NCBI GenBank assembly: GCA_035527845.1
Contig: DATKZT010000070.1
Coordinates: 42,777 to 106,776 of the forward strand
Reading direction: 5' to 3'
DNA: 64,000 bases
Source: JAUWKC01 sp035527845
GTDB taxonomy: Bacteria > Planctomycetota > Phycisphaerae > Sedimentisphaerales > Anaerobacaceae
Shown here: one piece after another, positions 1-9,310 of the stretch
Position numbering within the stretch: the stretch's first letter is position 1
Layout of the letters: every line of letters begins with the position of its first letter
The notes under the pieces: generated by a model
Databases searched by the model: none
What the model was told of the DNA's origin: nothing
Seen by the model: only the letters and a program-made list of their open reading frames with translations
Position numbers and translations under genes: made by a program

Positions 1-752
1 CCTGGACTTTCGACCTGATGCCTTTCGATAAACTCAACCGCTTTTTTCGTCAGAGTAGGCATCACCTGCTCGTGTTCGAAACCGGGCGCTGCCGGACCGG
101 CTCGATAAAATTCGGGCCAGCCGCGCCCTTCGATCACCTCGGTGGCGGCGGCCGCAACGTTGTCGTTCTCGACATAGACATAAGGATCCATATCCAGCGA
201 CGCCGGTATCCCAAAGAAATAATCAAAGCCGACGTCGGTGGGGCCGCCTTTTATCGGTTTGCTATAATCTATGTTGTTCCGATTGGGCTCTTCGCCGTCG
301 CTGGTAGGCCAACCGAGACCGAGATGCCATTTACCGATGCAGGCGGTGCGATAGCCATGGCGCTTGAGCAACGATGCAACCGTTAATCTTTCAGGCTCAA
401 TCAACGGTTCTGAGTATCCCCAAAGCACGCCTTTCTTCAGGCGAGTGCGCCAACAGTATCGCCCCGTGAGAACCCCATATCGCGTAGGTGTACAGACGGC
501 CGAGCCGGAATGGGCATCGGTGAAACGCATGCCTTCAGATGCCAGCCGGTCAACGTTAGGCGTGGGAATCTTCGAATCGCTGTTCAGACACGTCACGTCC
601 CCGTAGCCTAAATCATCCGCCATAATAAATACGATATTGGGAAGTCTGCGGCGGTGGTTCCTTGAGCTTTTGAAGCTATTCGTGCAGCCCGGCAAAAAGA
701 GCGAGGCTGCTCCAAAGCCCACGCTTTTCAGGAAAACTCTGCGTGTGGTCAT
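1..752 (-). CDS. Tat-exported sulfatase (S1 family), C-terminus beyond window edge
   Basis: The first 250 residues of a family S1 sulfatase are visible; the rest lies outside the left edge. The ATG at 752 opens a twin-arginine leader (TTRRVFLKSVGFG) ending in a lipobox-like LPGC. It is followed by the metal-binding MADDLGYGD strand, the formylglycine motif VCTPTRYGVLTGRY with Cys as precursor, and the GKWHLG element. Such enzymes hydrolyse sulfate esters, here probably on carbohydrates outside the cytoplasm, after formylglycine formation. It points the same way as the rest of the sulfatase run. The substrate cannot be named. Confidence 0.9.
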   Translation of the reverse strand, partial: MTTRRVFLKSVGFGAASLFLPGCTNSFKSSRNHRRRLPNIVFIMADDLGYGDVTCLNSDSKIPTPNVDRLASEGMRFTDAHSGSAVCTPTRYGVLTGRYCWRTRLKKGVLWGYSEPLIEPERLTVASLLKRHGYRTACIGKWHLGLGWPTSDGEEPNRNNIDYSKPIKGGPTDVGFDYFFGIPASLDMDPYVYVENDNVAAAATEVIEGRGWPEFYRAGPAAPGFEHEQVMPTLTKKAVEFIERHQVESP

Positions 753-910
753 CACCAATCTCGGCCAGAAAAAAGTATCGCCGGCTGGTCCTCACTTGTT
801 CCAGTCGCCGGATATGATAGGAAATTTATTAACCGGTGTAAAGGCCGTGGCGTGGTCGCCGCCGGAGTGGCTGCGCCTGCAGGAATCGGTCCATTTGTTG
901 AGCGAGGGTT
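753..910. other. Intergenic gap, no gene seen
   Basis: This 158-nt stretch separates the stop of the dockerin-like protein from the next sulfatase start. I see no convincing reading frame, RNA or terminator hairpin in it. Confidence 0.5.
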
Positions 911-2266
911 TTATTCCGGCGGCCACGAGGGCGTCTGGTCCATCCAGACGCCTGCCAGCATTATATAATCCTCGAAGTTCACCACGCAGTCAATGTTCAG
1001 GTCGCTGACGGCCAGGTCGCAACCGGTCGTGAAGTTCCAGGGCTGCCCCTTGCAGACAGAGGCGTCCTGGCAGATCTCGTCGGTGCGCCAGTAATATGTG
1101 GTCCACATAGGCAGCACGCCCACATTCTTCTGTAAATCGCCTACGTTCGTGAATCCGAGGTAGCAACCCGCAGGCGGTGGAGTACTATAACCGGGAGTCG
1201 GCCAAGCTGGTTGAGTTGTCACGCAGGACTCGTCGGTGCTAAAGTAGACAAAGTGTCTGCTCTTTGACCCTAAACAATTTCCGGGCTGCCAGGAGAGGAC
1301 CATTTCGGCCAGGTCAGAGCGTACCTGCGTCTGGCCGTCAGGCGGATCCGGCCCCCACGCCTGACAGTCATTATAATCACTTTGTAGGTTAGGGTCGGCG
1401 GCGGCGCCCTGCAAATACCCGCCGCCGGTATGCAGCCATTGCCGGGCGATTATTTCGAGGTCCTGCCAGTTGACGGCGCAGTCGCCGGTGAAATCCGCGG
1501 CCGGCGAATACTTCACCAAACATCTGGCCGGATACACACGGATATCGTCGAAGTACACAGTGCCAGTAGCCCCATCGGGCTCGTAACCCGGCCGCTCACC
1601 AAAACCTATAGACAGATCGGTCACGTTTGATAGGCTAACACCACCGTCAGCGAAGTCGGAGAGCTTGATGTTCCATTCGATCCACTCTTGTTTGCTAATG
1701 TCTTGTGGGTCTTCGCCGTTGTCACCGTAGGTAACGGCTGAAGCATAGTACCGGTTGAGCACTACCCACATAGTCGTGCTCCCATTGCCAGCCGAACCGC
1801 GGAACCACAGGACCAGCGCCCTTTCGCCGTGGCTGGCCCAGTCCGCCGGCGGGTCGTATCCGGCCTCGATTTCGGAATATCCCCCACACCGTTCCCCATA
1901 GTCTTTGTTGTCATACGAGTAAGCCATCGACTGAGCACCGCCGTGCACCGGTCCGCAGGGGTCAATGGCAAGGGCAATACAGGAGGCCGAGCCGTTGCCG
2001 CCAGTGCCCATGGGATCCCCGCAGCCGTCCATCCAGGTATCCTTTATACGATTGTTGGAGTCGTTGTAGGACTCCATATCGTCAATGACGATATAGTCGC
2101 CCTCAGCTAAGTAGAAATCGCCGCCGTCGCCGGACAAATCGTAAGTGAGTTTGTTCACCGCGGTTGTATCAAAACCGTTACAGCCGGCGCAGGCGTTCTG
2201 CGCCAAAGACAATGCCAGGAACGGCAGAAGCGTCAACAATCCCGCAAGACTTTTCCCTTCGGTCAC
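911..2266 (-). CDS. Secreted protein with split dockerin-like EF-hand repeats
   Basis: The 451-residue product begins at a GTG preceded by a strong AGGAGGG Shine-Dalgarno. It has a signal peptide (LLTLLPFLALSLAQNACA). Residues about 50-245 look like a beta-sandwich, lectin- or CBM-like module ending in VYFDDIRVYPARC. A dockerin-like repeat follows (DFTGDCAVNWQDLEIIARQW), then a fibronectin-III-like stretch ending in TTYYWRTDE, and a second repeat at the C-terminus (DLNIDCVVNFEDYIMLAGVW). In classical dockerins the two repeats are adjacent; here they are about 150 residues apart. No catalytic motif was recognised. It is probably an extracellular carbohydrate-binding or adhesive protein; the exact role is unknown. 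Confidence 0.8.
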   Translation of the reverse strand: MTEGKSLAGLLTLLPFLALSLAQNACAGCNGFDTTAVNKLTYDLSGDGGDFYLAEGDYIVIDDMESYNDSNNRIKDTWMDGCGDPMGTGGNGSASCIALAIDPCGPVHGGAQSMAYSYDNKDYGERCGGYSEIEAGYDPPADWASHGERALVLWFRGSAGNGSTTMWVVLNRYYASAVTYGDNGEDPQDISKQEWIEWNIKLSDFADGGVSLSNVTDLSIGFGERPGYEPDGATGTVYFDDIRVYPARCLVKYSPAADFTGDCAVNWQDLEIIARQWLHTGGGYLQGAAADPNLQSDYNDCQAWGPDPPDGQTQVRSDLAEMVLSWQPGNCLGSKSRHFVYFSTDESCVTTQPAWPTPGYSTPPPAGCYLGFTNVGDLQKNVGVLPMWTTYYWRTDEICQDASVCKGQPWNFTTGCDLAVSDLNIDCVVNFEDYIMLAGVWMDQTPSWPPE

Positions 2267-2548
2267 CTTTGACCCTCCTCTTGCACGCCTGCGATTCTTT
2301 TGCAGCCGAGATATTCAGGAAAGACCGCCGAAGGACAACATGGACGCCTCCCCGCGGGTCTTCCCAAACTCCATCAACAGCTAAGCTACCCGATTCGGAC
2401 CGAAATGTCAACAAGAAAAGAAAGACTTTTTTTCGTTCTCAAGTCCTATTGGCAAAACGAGTTACGTTAGCCAAAAACACATCGGCGGTCACTGCACCAA
2501 ACCAGGTCGGGTTTGCCCGGACAGCAAGCGACGGCTTTGAAGGTGCTC

Positions 2549-4072
2549 TTACCTGCTCCAGGTGCCGGTTATCTGAGGGAAGCTGTTGACCGCCGTAAAG
2601 GCCGTGGGGTAATCGCCGCCGCTGTGGCTGCGCCTGCACGATTCGGTCCAGGCTCTGAGGTGGGCCCGCATGGCAGCGGCTCTTTCACGATGCCCGGTTA
2701 TGATGTTATGCTCCTCGCCGGGGTCTTTGGCCACATCGAAGAGCATATCTTCCTGACCATCATGTGAAAGGTTGGTCAGGAATTTGAAGTTGCTATCCAC
2801 GAGCGCGAGTGTGGGTGAGTCGTGCATCGCCTTTTTGCTGGGCTTGACAAACCAGAACGGAATCGCTTTGCGACGCATTTTCATCTTGCCGTTTACCAGC
2901 AGCAGCAGGCTGACCCCGTCGATGGGCCTGTCGTCCGGCATTTCATACCCGAGCAGTTGCTGTATTGTTGGCAGGTAATCCAAGGTGCTGCAGGGGACAT
3001 CGACCACCCGGCCGGGTCGTGTGTGGCCGGGCCATTCGAGAAGCCCAGGCCCCACAAGGCCGCCATCGAAGAGGCTTCTCTTTCTGCCTCGCAGGCCGCC
3101 GGTGACGCCGCGGGAGTTTTTGCACCAGCTCTGCTTTCCCTCGCTGGTCATCCCTTCGGGCCCATTGTCACTGCAAAACCATACCATTGTGTTTTCCGCA
3201 ATGCCGAGCCTGCGCAGCTCCTTGCGGAGTCGGCCGATTTGCTCATCCATAGCGGTGATGCAACCGTAGTAGTGCTGCTCGACTTCGCTGTATTGGCTGT
3301 ACACTGCGCGGTATTCGGGGCCGGCGACCACGGGCTCGTGCGGTTCGTGGAACCAGACCGTGGCAAGGAAAGGCTTGTCGTTCTCAACCGCTTTACGGAT
3401 AAACGGAATGGCGCGGTCCATCACAACGCGGGCGGCGGGGCCTTTGAGGTTCTCGGTTTCGATTTCGCCGTTGTGCCAGAACGGAAGTCGGAATACCCAC
3501 TTGTAATTTTCGAGATTTTCGGCGGGATTGTACGTGGGGACATTGCACTCGGTTGTGAAGGTTTCGTCGTAGTCGCGCTCCCAGGGCGGGGCGTATTTCT
3601 TCAGGCGGTCTTCTTCGTACTCGGGCATTGTGGGGCCGGTCTTGCTGACTGGCGCGAGATGCCACTTTCCGAAGTGGCCGGTGGTGTAGCCGAGCGATTT
3701 GCACATTCGGGCGATGGTGATTTCCTCCGCGGGCAGATAGCCGACGCTGGCCGAAAAAACTCCATAGCGAAAATAATGCCGGCCCGTGAGACACGTGCCG
3801 CGAGTGGGCGAACATACGGGTCCGCCGGCGTAGAAGCGAGTGAAACGAATGCTCGCCTTTGCCATTTCGTCGAGGTGCGGCGTCTTGATAATCTTGTTTC
3901 CATTGAAGCCAACGTCACCATAGCCCAAATCGTCGGCCATAATCAGGATAATGTTGGGCCCGGCAGTGGCAGCCTCATCAGGGGAGCGTTCAAGGCTGCT
4001 CACGCATCCCGGCAGCGCAACCGCCGCAGCGCTGGCACTCACGGCCCTCAGAAAATCACGACGCCTCATCAT
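2549..4072 (-). CDS. Tat-exported lipoprotein-type sulfatase
   Basis: This is a full-length S1 sulfatase of 507 residues. The leader is MMRRRDFLRAVSASAAAVALPGC, giving a twin-arginine signal with a lipobox Cys at 23. Metal ligands lie in ILIMADDLGYGD (about 41-53), the formylglycine precursor is Cys87 in GGPVCSPTRGTCLTGRH, and GKWHLAP and the second metal site FCSDNGPEG follow. The C-terminal domain has the usual LVDSNFKFLTN and LFDVAKDPGEEHN elements. An internal TECNVPTYNP segment is not shared with its neighbours and suggests a distinct subfamily. It is 17 nt downstream of the next sulfatase, so co-transcription is likely. Confidence 0.93.
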   Translation of the reverse strand: MMRRRDFLRAVSASAAAVALPGCVSSLERSPDEAATAGPNIILIMADDLGYGDVGFNGNKIIKTPHLDEMAKASIRFTRFYAGGPVCSPTRGTCLTGRHYFRYGVFSASVGYLPAEEITIARMCKSLGYTTGHFGKWHLAPVSKTGPTMPEYEEDRLKKYAPPWERDYDETFTTECNVPTYNPAENLENYKWVFRLPFWHNGEIETENLKGPAARVVMDRAIPFIRKAVENDKPFLATVWFHEPHEPVVAGPEYRAVYSQYSEVEQHYYGCITAMDEQIGRLRKELRRLGIAENTMVWFCSDNGPEGMTSEGKQSWCKNSRGVTGGLRGRKRSLFDGGLVGPGLLEWPGHTRPGRVVDVPCSTLDYLPTIQQLLGYEMPDDRPIDGVSLLLLVNGKMKMRRKAIPFWFVKPSKKAMHDSPTLALVDSNFKFLTNLSHDGQEDMLFDVAKDPGEEHNIITGHRERAAAMRAHLRAWTESCRRSHSGGDYPTAFTAVNSFPQITGTWSR

Positions 4073-4089
4073 AGCGGCCCTTCCAAGTG

Positions 4090-5418
4090 TTAAGCCTTCT
4101 TCAGACTGTCAAGCACGTCCTCGAGTTTCTTTCTGACGGCTGAGGTTTCGGCAGTGTCGCCGGCGGCAAGGATCGGCGATTCTTCAAGAGGATCCTTTTC
4201 CATGTCGAAGAGTCTGCCGTCGCGGTAGAGTTTCCAACGCTGCGTACGGGCCCAGGCCTTGTCGCCCGACTGGCAGTAGGCCCACTCTCTCGGATTGCCG
4301 CGTTTGCCCATAAGCTGCGCGGCGAAACTGACGCCGTCAATGACGCGGTCTTTCGGAGGCGTGGTTCCGGCTAATTCAGCGAAGGTGGGCATGAAGTCAG
4401 AAAAATCAATCAGGTCATCGCTTACCCTGCCCGCCGGAGTAGTGCCCGGCCAGTTGGCGATCAGGGGGACCTTGGTGCCGGCATCGGTGAGCTTGCCTTT
4501 GCCGCCGACGACGACTTTGTCACCCACCTTCGAAACGATGGGCTCGCTGATGTATTTGCCGTTAACGGCGCTGGTGATGAATTCGGGCGGGGTGCCGTTG
4601 TCACCGGTGAAGAGAATGAGCGTGTTTTGGCGCAGGCCCAACTCATCGAGGGTCGATACGATTTTGCCGATGAGCTTGTCCATGTACTCGACAAGCTCCT
4701 TGTACGTCTGGTATCGGCCGTTCGGTCCGACCGGCGGCGGCACTTTCAGGTCGTTGCTGATTTCGTGGGCGAGGGTGGTGGAATAATACGCAAGGAAGGG
4801 GTTGTCCTTGTTTCGTTTGATGAAGTCAACGATGAATTGACAGAAGATGTCCGGGCCGTATTTGTCTTCGGGCTCCTGTCGGAGTTTGCCGTTCTCGTAT
4901 ATGAGGGGCCCGTGGTATCTCGGTCCTTCGTGCCATCCGAAGACGCAGTTTTGCTCGAAGCCCATTTTGGTAATGTGGTCCGGGTCGGTCTTTTGCAGCA
5001 CCATTTGCCACTTGCCTGCTATGGCCGTGGCATAGCCCGCACCTTTTAGGACATGCCCGAAGGTAATCTCCTCCGGCGGGATATGTCCCCATTTCTTGTA
5101 GTTTCTAAACCCATATCGCCCTGTCATAAGCTTTACGCGCGAGGGCGCGCACACGGGCGAGCTATAACAGTGGTTGAAGCGTGTACCGGTGGCCGCGAGC
5201 CTGTCAATGTTCGGAGTGCTGTAGGACGTCCCGCCGTAGCAGCCAAGGACGGGTTGGCCGATGTCATCAGCCATTATGAAAACGATATTGGGCTTCTCGG
5301 TTGAGGACTTATTGGAAAGCGGATTCGAAAGGCCCGTGCAGCCGGGCACGGCAAACGAAGCGCCACCCAAACCCACGGCTTTTAGAAAATCGCGTCGCGT
5401 GCAATTGCTCTTATTCAT
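4090..5418 (-). CDS. Tat-exported sulfatase with variant GKWQM motif
   Basis: A 442-residue S1 sulfatase. I place the start at 5418, not at a longer upstream frame, because this ATG has a GGGAG ribosome site and directly opens the leader NCTRRDFLKAVGLGG with a VPGC lipobox (Cys27). Metal residues are in FIMADDIGQP, the formylglycine Cys is 90 in SSPVCAPSRVKLMTGRYGFR, and the distal metal site is LFTGDNGTPPE. The usual GKWHLG is replaced by GKWQM, so the canonical active-site His is absent. I believe this variant occurs in a recognised planctomycete sulfatase group, so it need not mean inactivity. Substrate unknown. Confidence 0.92.
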   Translation of the reverse strand: MNKSNCTRRDFLKAVGLGGASFAVPGCTGLSNPLSNKSSTEKPNIVFIMADDIGQPVLGCYGGTSYSTPNIDRLAATGTRFNHCYSSPVCAPSRVKLMTGRYGFRNYKKWGHIPPEEITFGHVLKGAGYATAIAGKWQMVLQKTDPDHITKMGFEQNCVFGWHEGPRYHGPLIYENGKLRQEPEDKYGPDIFCQFIVDFIKRNKDNPFLAYYSTTLAHEISNDLKVPPPVGPNGRYQTYKELVEYMDKLIGKIVSTLDELGLRQNTLILFTGDNGTPPEFITSAVNGKYISEPIVSKVGDKVVVGGKGKLTDAGTKVPLIANWPGTTPAGRVSDDLIDFSDFMPTFAELAGTTPPKDRVIDGVSFAAQLMGKRGNPREWAYCQSGDKAWARTQRWKLYRDGRLFDMEKDPLEESPILAAGDTAETSAVRKKLEDVLDSLKKA

Positions 5419-5936
5419 ATTTGTCAGCTCCCAAAAGAACAAATATCGCCCTGCGTTCTGTTCGGCAGAGCGGTTTATACCACAGATACACTCTAAATTC
5501 AATAGGATGAGAGCAAATTGCTTGTCGGCCCCCGAACCCAACGTGGTTCAGGGGTCATTGCGAACGCAGCGCGGCAATCTCAAAAAATACCAAATACTAA
5601 ACACTGAATACCAAACGCGGACCCCCTCAAAATCCCCTGACTTTGCGGCCAAGACAGCTTCAAAATAAATCTTGCACTTCTCGCCCCAGCGAGTAAAATT
5701 ACAAACCAGCAGCGGAGATTAGCATCTAAGGCGACAAATTAATTGATTCGTTCGGCAAGCTCAGTCATAGGGACTCCATACGGAGGACAAGTATTGGTAT
5801 TCCGCCGAAGAATTGAAGTACTTAGCCACATGTGTTGAGATACTGCGAGACCAGACACAAACAAGTTGTAGCACTAAGATGCAAAGTTTTATTTAGAATT
5901 CTGCATGTGCAAACAAATTGCACACCCCACCAACTT
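5419..5936. other. Intergenic left border of AT-rich insert
   Basis: About 500 nt without a supportable gene. It contains a short dispersed repeat at 5554-5581 and then a run (5580-5680) resembling the low-complexity sequence found again near 8870-8960. Base composition falls sharply towards A+T from about 5640 onward, marking entry into a segment unlike the flanking sulfatase genes. Confidence 0.55.
5554..5581. repeat. Short dispersed repeat of the GTCATTGCGA type
   Basis: The stretch begins GTCATTGCGAACGCAGCG and ends GCGGCAATCTC. The form GTCATTGCGA...GGCAATCT is a common intergenic repeat in several bacterial groups. Only one copy is seen in this window, but it is related in style to the GTCATTCC repeats at 36579 and 49815. 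The classification is by resemblance. Confidence 0.5.
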
Positions 5937-6800
5937 TCATTGATTAAAACTGGAGAATCTACGGTTCTCTGGAATTGTTGAATACAATTTATCTTTTTCT
6001 TTCCACACCTGACCCACAATCATTTTCTTTTCGTTGGAAACAAATATGACAACATAGTCTATTTTCAACTCAAATTCTGCATGATATTGATTAGGTATCA
6101 GATCTTCTAGGTTGTCTCCCGGATTACTGTGGCTAAAGCTGACATCTTCCAATAACAGTGCAGTGGTATATTCCTTTTCTTTATATTTTATAAGCTTTGG
6201 CAATTTTTCTTCAATTGCCCTGCGGAATCTATTTTGTCCTTCCTTTTTAGCCTCTTTTGGCCTTGTTGGCATTCTACCAATTTTTCCATTCAGTTCCAAA
6301 AATGAGCCGCGACATATTAATAATACTTCGTGGCCATTGTATAACTCTGAAGCCCATTGATCATCAGTGGTCAGAGTTTCTGCTATATCAGGAATCCAAT
6401 TTGACATTTCTTTGATAAACTGACCCCTGTTTTCTTTACTTGTGTCAGTAATAAGAGCAGGTGGAATAACTATTTGAAACCAACGGTTTGTTGGTAATTT
6501 CCCTTGGCATCTCTGATTGATTTTCTCTACAACATCGTATGATTGATTGACATAGGCAATCTGTTTGCCATGGGCTTCTATAATAGTATGTTCGACAGCA
6601 ATTCTGGGGGATTGACAATCTTCATCCTTTGGGGCTAAAATAAAATCAACATCTTTAGTCTCACTATTTGACTTATCGGGCCTGCACTTTATTATGTATT
6701 CTACGCCCTTTATCTTCTTGAGAATTTCGATAAAGGCATTGCAAGCGTTTTCCTCATTTTCTTTCTCCTCTTCCCTATGATTTGCTGATTCTTCCCCCAT
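5937..6800 (-). CDS. Hypothetical protein, possible nuclease-fold orphan in AT-rich insert
   Basis: The 287-residue product has no signal peptide or membrane segment and a charged N-terminus (EEEKENEEN). The ATG at 6800 has an AAAAGGTG ribosome site. The segment SNSETKDVDFILAP, followed by PRIAVEHTIIEAHGKQ, resembles the D...ExK core of PD-(D/E)XK nucleases, with His in place of Lys; this is weak. The middle has a TNRWFQIVIPPALI strand and the C-terminus a conserved-looking IDYVVIFVSNEKK strand. Codon use is AT-rich compared with neighbours, suggesting lateral acquisition. It lies 183 nt downstream of another orphan gene on the same strand. I do not recognise the family. Confidence 0.65.
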   Translation of the reverse strand: MGEESANHREEEKENEENACNAFIEILKKIKGVEYIIKCRPDKSNSETKDVDFILAPKDEDCQSPRIAVEHTIIEAHGKQIAYVNQSYDVVEKINQRCQGKLPTNRWFQIVIPPALITDTSKENRGQFIKEMSNWIPDIAETLTTDDQWASELYNGHEVLLICRGSFLELNGKIGRMPTRPKEAKKEGQNRFRRAIEEKLPKLIKYKEKEYTTALLLEDVSFSHSNPGDNLEDLIPNQYHAEFELKIDYVVIFVSNEKKMIVGQVWKEKDKLYSTIPENRRFSSFNQ

Positions 6801-6983
6801 TTCTAAACACCTTTTTCAAAATAATTGTTCATATTTACATAAATCAATCGCAGTTTTTCTTCCCAATCATATACTACCCAAACCCCGCACTTGCCCCCAA
6901 AGGAACTACCTTGAATCAATCCCCCAAATGCATATTTCGTAAGCCGCAGGGAATAGATGGCTGCATCTTATTGCTCTAGTAGT

Positions 6984-8195
6984 TTACACATATACATTGA
7001 ATAAGAATACATGAACAGTAACCTCTCGCTCTAAATCTTCTTTTGCGCAACATATAAAACGCCACTCGCCCGCCTGTCCTGCGTTAATAGTTCTTCCATA
7101 CTTGGAGTGACTTTCAAAGATGGTCGGTATTTTCATTTGAATTGTAGTGAAACCAGAAACTGCCTTGTTGAAGATAATAATAGCAGTTTTACAGTCCCTC
7201 CAAGTAAGATATCCTAAAAGCTGGTCGATAGCTTCGTTCAGTTCTGAAGGCCCTCTCCATACCTTACATTCAGCAACGAAAGCCGCACGTTCGTGGCTCA
7301 CATCTTCAATTAAGATATCAGTTTTGCCGCTCTTTCTGAAAGTCTCACCAGATGTTCCCGGAAAGTACAAATTCAAATGCCCCACGAGGATATTACGCAA
7401 GTCTTCCTCATCATGAACAGCATATGTCGCCGGAGTTATTTCAAACGACCTCCCTTGATGTCGTATAACCTTAAGGACCTGTTCATAATCATCTTCTGAT
7501 ATCCCATATTCAGTCCGCTGATCGGGCACAGGCGAGAGAGGCTTAATCAGTTTGCGCTTGACGGGTATTAGTGAAATATCAGGAGCCTCCGCGGATTTCC
7601 GGAGGGATATTTTGAACGCATCAATTACAGCTGCTTTTTTCTCAAGGTTGCTCTTTCTAACATTGATAGGTTCCCCAGCGATGTTCTTAATGTTGTTATT
7701 AAAACGCTCGACATCACCTCTCTGCTTATCAAGGTAGAATCTGATAGACTTCAAGTTCTCTTCTATGTGCTTGTTGGATGTGTTGGGATCTTGATCTAAC
7801 ATCACAACAACGTCAAAGACAAGAACTCCCCGCCCCTCTTTATCTGACTGAATCGAACCTTCAGGGAATGTTGTTGTCCATGTACTCGGCCTTGTATACC
7901 ACAACTCCGCGTCACCTGTAAATGGCAATCGAACATTAAACTTCAAACCATCATACTCTTCCTTATATTCATAAGCTCGGTATATAACCTTAGTATCTTC
8001 ATGTTGAGCAAACATTTTATCTTCGTATATTTGCAGTGGTATGATCTCATATTTCGAAAAGATGTAATCAATAATTTCTTCTTCTGAAGATGCAACAAGC
8101 TGATTCTCTGGCAATGCTTGTATTTCGTCCTTGATACTTGCCTTAACTGTTTCAAAATAGCCTCCTCCTTCTTGCTGATAAAATAGTTCTGACAT
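6984..8195 (-). CDS. Orphan protein with C-terminal PD-(D/E)XK nuclease-like domain
   Basis: A 403-residue soluble protein. Residues about 300-365 carry a convincing PD-(D/E)XK pattern: GKTDILIEDVSHE supplies the Asp, AAFVAECKVWRG the E-x-K, and EAIDQLLGYLTWRDCKTAII the following helix and strand. GHLNLYFPGTSGETF precedes it, an arrangement I have met in widely scattered hypothetical proteins. The N-terminal 250 residues are unassigned and include a DVVVMLDQDPNTSN strand. No methyltransferase, helicase or mobility gene accompanies it here. DNA cleavage, for example in defence, is possible but not shown. It is AT-rich like its downstream neighbour. Confidence 0.75.
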   Translation of the reverse strand: MSELFYQQEGGGYFETVKASIKDEIQALPENQLVASSEEEIIDYIFSKYEIIPLQIYEDKMFAQHEDTKVIYRAYEYKEEYDGLKFNVRLPFTGDAELWYTRPSTWTTTFPEGSIQSDKEGRGVLVFDVVVMLDQDPNTSNKHIEENLKSIRFYLDKQRGDVERFNNNIKNIAGEPINVRKSNLEKKAAVIDAFKISLRKSAEAPDISLIPVKRKLIKPLSPVPDQRTEYGISEDDYEQVLKVIRHQGRSFEITPATYAVHDEEDLRNILVGHLNLYFPGTSGETFRKSGKTDILIEDVSHERAAFVAECKVWRGPSELNEAIDQLLGYLTWRDCKTAIIIFNKAVSGFTTIQMKIPTIFESHSKYGRTINAGQAGEWRFICCAKEDLEREVTVHVFLFNVYV

Positions 8196-8369
8196 AGTTT
8201 CTTTATACCTTAACTCTTATCCTTCTATTTAATCACTTATTATCCTCCCAATTCCCGCCAAAGGCAAGAGAAACACGTCGCTGGTTGCTAGTATATCGTA
8301 TCGCTTATCACGGCAGCGAATAGATTCCTACTCCTTGGATTACACTCAGGACAATCATTGATTATAGAT

Positions 8370-8600
8370 TAGTTTTTTAGCCCCGCGCAGTTTACCCTGT
8401 GGGATAGCGAAGCGTTATCTCACTATATTGGGCGTCTACCCCTATGCCCAAGCTACCTGTGCCGGCGAAACCGGCTATGCGTGTCTAACAAGGACCCTTC
8501 TTAGCCAGCTTCCCAAATGGGGAATTGAAAAATGACCCGGCGGATAAGGCCGGCCCTTTAGCAGAAGCTTGCTTCGACCAAAGGTATGGCCGAAAACGCC
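8370..8600. repeat. Diverged repeat partly shared with the right end of the window
   Basis: The segment AATGACCCGGCGGATAAGGC (8530-8549), followed by AGAAGCTTGCTTC, resembles AATGACCCGGTGGACAAGGC (63942-63961), followed by AAAGCTTGCTTTTG. Both copies are preceded by CCAGCTTC and AATGGGG. The upstream part (8380-8490) includes GGGCGTCTACCCCTATGCCC and GCCGGCGAAACCGGC, which have partial dyad symmetry. No coding potential was recognised. Confidence 0.5.
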
Positions 8601-8993
8601 AAAGCTGGCCGAAACCTCTCTCTGTGACCTCGGAGGCCTCTGTGGCGGACCCTTTTCGTGCCAATTCGTGTTTCAAAAAATTAAAGCACAAGAGGCTGTT
8701 GTTGCCTTCAGTTCGGACTTGCTTATTTACTCCGGTGCTTCGCTCCTGCGTATTACTGTATGCCCCTCATCGCGGCCTCCGGTACCAACCACCAATTCGG
8801 CTCACCGGTCACGTGCCACGAGCCACGAGAAGAATTTCCTTTACATCCAACCCAAAATCGAGTATAATACCCCAAAATTGAATACCCTAAGCTACTCGAT
8901 ACCCAACAGTGAGTTACCAATTACCAATTACGACTCACCACGCACCGCTCACCAATCATTTCTTACCATTTACCGTTTACCTTTTGACCTTTT

Positions 8994-9310
8994 CGTGCAA
9001 AACAAACCCAATTTCAAAAAAACCTGAAATCACCCCAACCTCAGCTATCACAAAGGGTTACGACAATATACCCGCCTTCGCGTCACCAAAAACAAACCCA
9101 AAACGAACCCAAACGAACCCAAAGCAAACCCAATTTTTCGCTCGTCAGGGGCCCCCAAAGCCAAAACGAACCCAAACAAACCCAAAGCAAAGCCAATTTC
9201 CCAAAAACGCAAAAAATGAATACAACCTTCTTCTACACAAGGGCTTACGGAAAAAATCCCGAATTCTCCCCCACCAAAACGAACCCAAACGGACCCGATC
9301 GCAAACCGCG
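8994..9310. repeat. Tandem degenerate AACCCAAA-rich repeat array
   Basis: The tract repeats words such as AACGAACCCAAACGAACCC and AAAGCAAACCCAATTT. Two diverged copies of a longer core are visible, at about 9005-9120 and 9190-9300; each begins with CCAATTT plus an A-run, contains CACAAAGGG or CACAAGGGC followed by TTACG, and ends with CCAAAA(C)GAACCC. If translated it gives KTNPK/QTQ-like strings, similar to spurious short proteins I recall from planctomycete genomes. It is therefore likely a dispersed non-coding repeat family rather than a gene. Spacing is irregular and there are no unique spacers, so it is not a CRISPR. Confidence 0.6.

Noticed and set aside
2822..4093. 423-residue plus-strand frame
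   Set aside because: It lies wholly opposite the sulfatase at 2549-4072, which has all family motifs; GC-rich codon bias produces such antisense frames throughout the island.
5419..5541. 41-residue N-terminal extension of the sulfatase at 4090
   Set aside because: It would put non-signal sequence ahead of the Tat motif; the ATG at 5418 has a proper ribosome site.
5937..8195. Complete restriction-modification system
   Set aside because: Only nuclease-like cores are visible; no methyltransferase or specificity motif is present in the insert.
8994..9310. Possible CRISPR array
   Set aside because: Repeat words are short, irregularly spaced and overlapping, spacers are not unique, and no cas gene is present.
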